From Bacteroidetes bacterium 4572_112 (GTDB taxonomy: Bacteria > Bacteroidota > Bacteroidia > Bacteroidales > UBA1556): a DNA stretch of 5,425 bases. This document shows positions 4,814 through 5,425 of this stretch, in pieces. The translations under genes and the position numbers were made by a program. How positions within the stretch are numbered: position 1 is the first letter of the stretch; every line of letters begins with the position of its first letter. Location of the stretch: NCBI GenBank assembly GCA_002254285.1, contig NIUZ01000187.1, forward strand, positions 1-5,425. The letters are read 5' to 3'. The notes beneath the pieces were generated by a model. The model was not told the origin of the DNA. It searched no databases and saw nothing but the letters and a program-made list of their open reading frames with translations.

Positions 4814-5425
4814 ATGAGTGATAATAAGATAGATAACATTTTTAAGAATGCTGCTTCGCAATATTCGGCACCTGCTCCAAAAGCTTCTTGGAGTAAGATC
4901 GACAGCGCTCTTAAAAAGCAACATAAGGCTAAGCTCTACAGAAATGTTTCTGTAGCTGCTACTTTCTTCGTTGCCGTTATTAGCTCTTTAATTATTACAT
5001 TTAATGTTGACTCTGTTGACAAGCATTTAGATAGAGATATTCAACAAAATGAAACAGTAATTAATACTACAATAGAACCAAAATCTGATATGGTTGATGT
5101 TGTAAAACAACAAAGTTATATTGCTGCAAATAATACAGTTATAGAAAGCAATAAGTCAGAAAATAAGGCAACAATAGTAGTGGAAGTTAAGCCTAAGACT
5201 GAAGCTAATATTATAGTAGCTGAAGAAACTATCGCAAATAATGTACCTATAAAAAAGGAAGCTATACAAACAGAAGAAAGACCTATAATTGAAAATGTAA
5301 GTATTACTGATGATGTAATAGTTGAAAGGACTTATAACGTATTGCAAGACAAAGAAATAGAAACTACTGATAATAATATTGTAAAAGACGTTAACAGTCG
5401 TGAACTAATTATCTCAGAAAGTATT
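4814..5425 (+). CDS. Putative anti-sigma-like single-pass membrane protein (partial, runs off the window)
   Basis: The frame is open from ATG 4814 to the last base, 204 codons without a stop, so the 3' end is outside the window. Residues 1-44 are a charged, likely cytoplasmic, segment with APAPKASWSKIDSALKK at 19-35. This resembles the short P-x-x-x-W-x-x-I motif seen at the N-terminus of many Bacteroidota proteins encoded after ECF sigma genes. Residues 45-63 (VSVAATFFVAVISSLIITF) form one membrane span. The rest, about 140 residues, is a low-complexity periplasmic stalk rich in Glu, Lys, Asn, Thr and Ile with no visible domain. The two-base gap after the sigma stop implies co-transcription and possible translational coupling. 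By position it should hold or modulate the sigma factor at the membrane. No zinc-binding HxxxCxxC motif of the ZAS type is present, so the anti-sigma role is inferred from context. In related loci such proteins can end in an outer-membrane-type beta-barrel domain, which could lie beyond the window. Confidence 0.75.
   Translation, partial: MSDNKIDNIFKNAASQYSAPAPKASWSKIDSALKKQHKAKLYRNVSVAATFFVAVISSLIITFNVDSVDKHLDRDIQQNETVINTTIEPKSDMVDVVKQQSYIAANNTVIESNKSENKATIVVEVKPKTEANIIVAEETIANNVPIKKEAIQTEERPIIENVSITDDVIVERTYNVLQDKEIETTDNNIVKDVNSRELIISESI

Noticed and set aside
5156..5347. - strand open frame of 63 codons, rich in Tyr, Ser and Phe
   Set aside because: It is antisense to the Glu/Lys/Asn-rich stalk of the membrane protein, whose 204-codon open frame is the better explanation.

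Overview
The window looks like chromosomal DNA of a low-GC member of the Bacteroidota. The base composition is AT-rich. Starts lack Shine-Dalgarno sequences, and TAnnTTTG-type -7 promoter boxes sit just upstream of uvrC and rnpA. The UvrC, YciH/SUI1, lipid kinase and ECF sigma proteins all read like Bacteroidota members of their families. These assignments come from remembered family motifs; no database search was possible.

Left part (1 to about 1310): gene fragments with abnormal ends. A + strand C-terminal coding tail (2-140) needs one base removed from a TTTT run to read through. Facing it on the - strand are, from left to right, the C-terminal 40 residues of a membrane-like protein (177-299), the C-terminal 42 or so residues of a YciH/SUI1 translation factor (343-468), and a diacylglycerol/lipid kinase (437-1306). 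The kinase has lost its N-terminal region, and its C-terminus runs into the YciH fragment in another frame.

Middle part (1310 to 3582): a divergent promoter region (1302-1386), then uvrC and rnpA on the + strand. uvrC is split. Its N-terminal nuclease, cysteine-cluster and UVR parts (1408-2500) and its C-terminal endonuclease and HhH parts (2501-3148) are each well preserved, but about 30 linker residues are missing between them and the frame shifts. rnpA is intact and may have an almost leaderless transcript.

Right part (3583 to 5425): an unrecognised AT-rich 146-residue protein flanked by hairpins, then a sigma/anti-sigma-like pair. An ECF sigma factor starts at TTG directly after an in-frame TGA. 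Two bases after it comes a single-pass membrane protein with a short cytoplasmic N-terminus and a long acidic/lysine-rich C-terminal stalk, which runs off the window end.

The main oddity is that every gene left of about 2500 is truncated, frameshifted or internally deleted, while the genes to the right look whole. Either this is a decaying locus or the assembly has collapsed or dropped short segments. The sequence alone cannot decide, but read mapping would.
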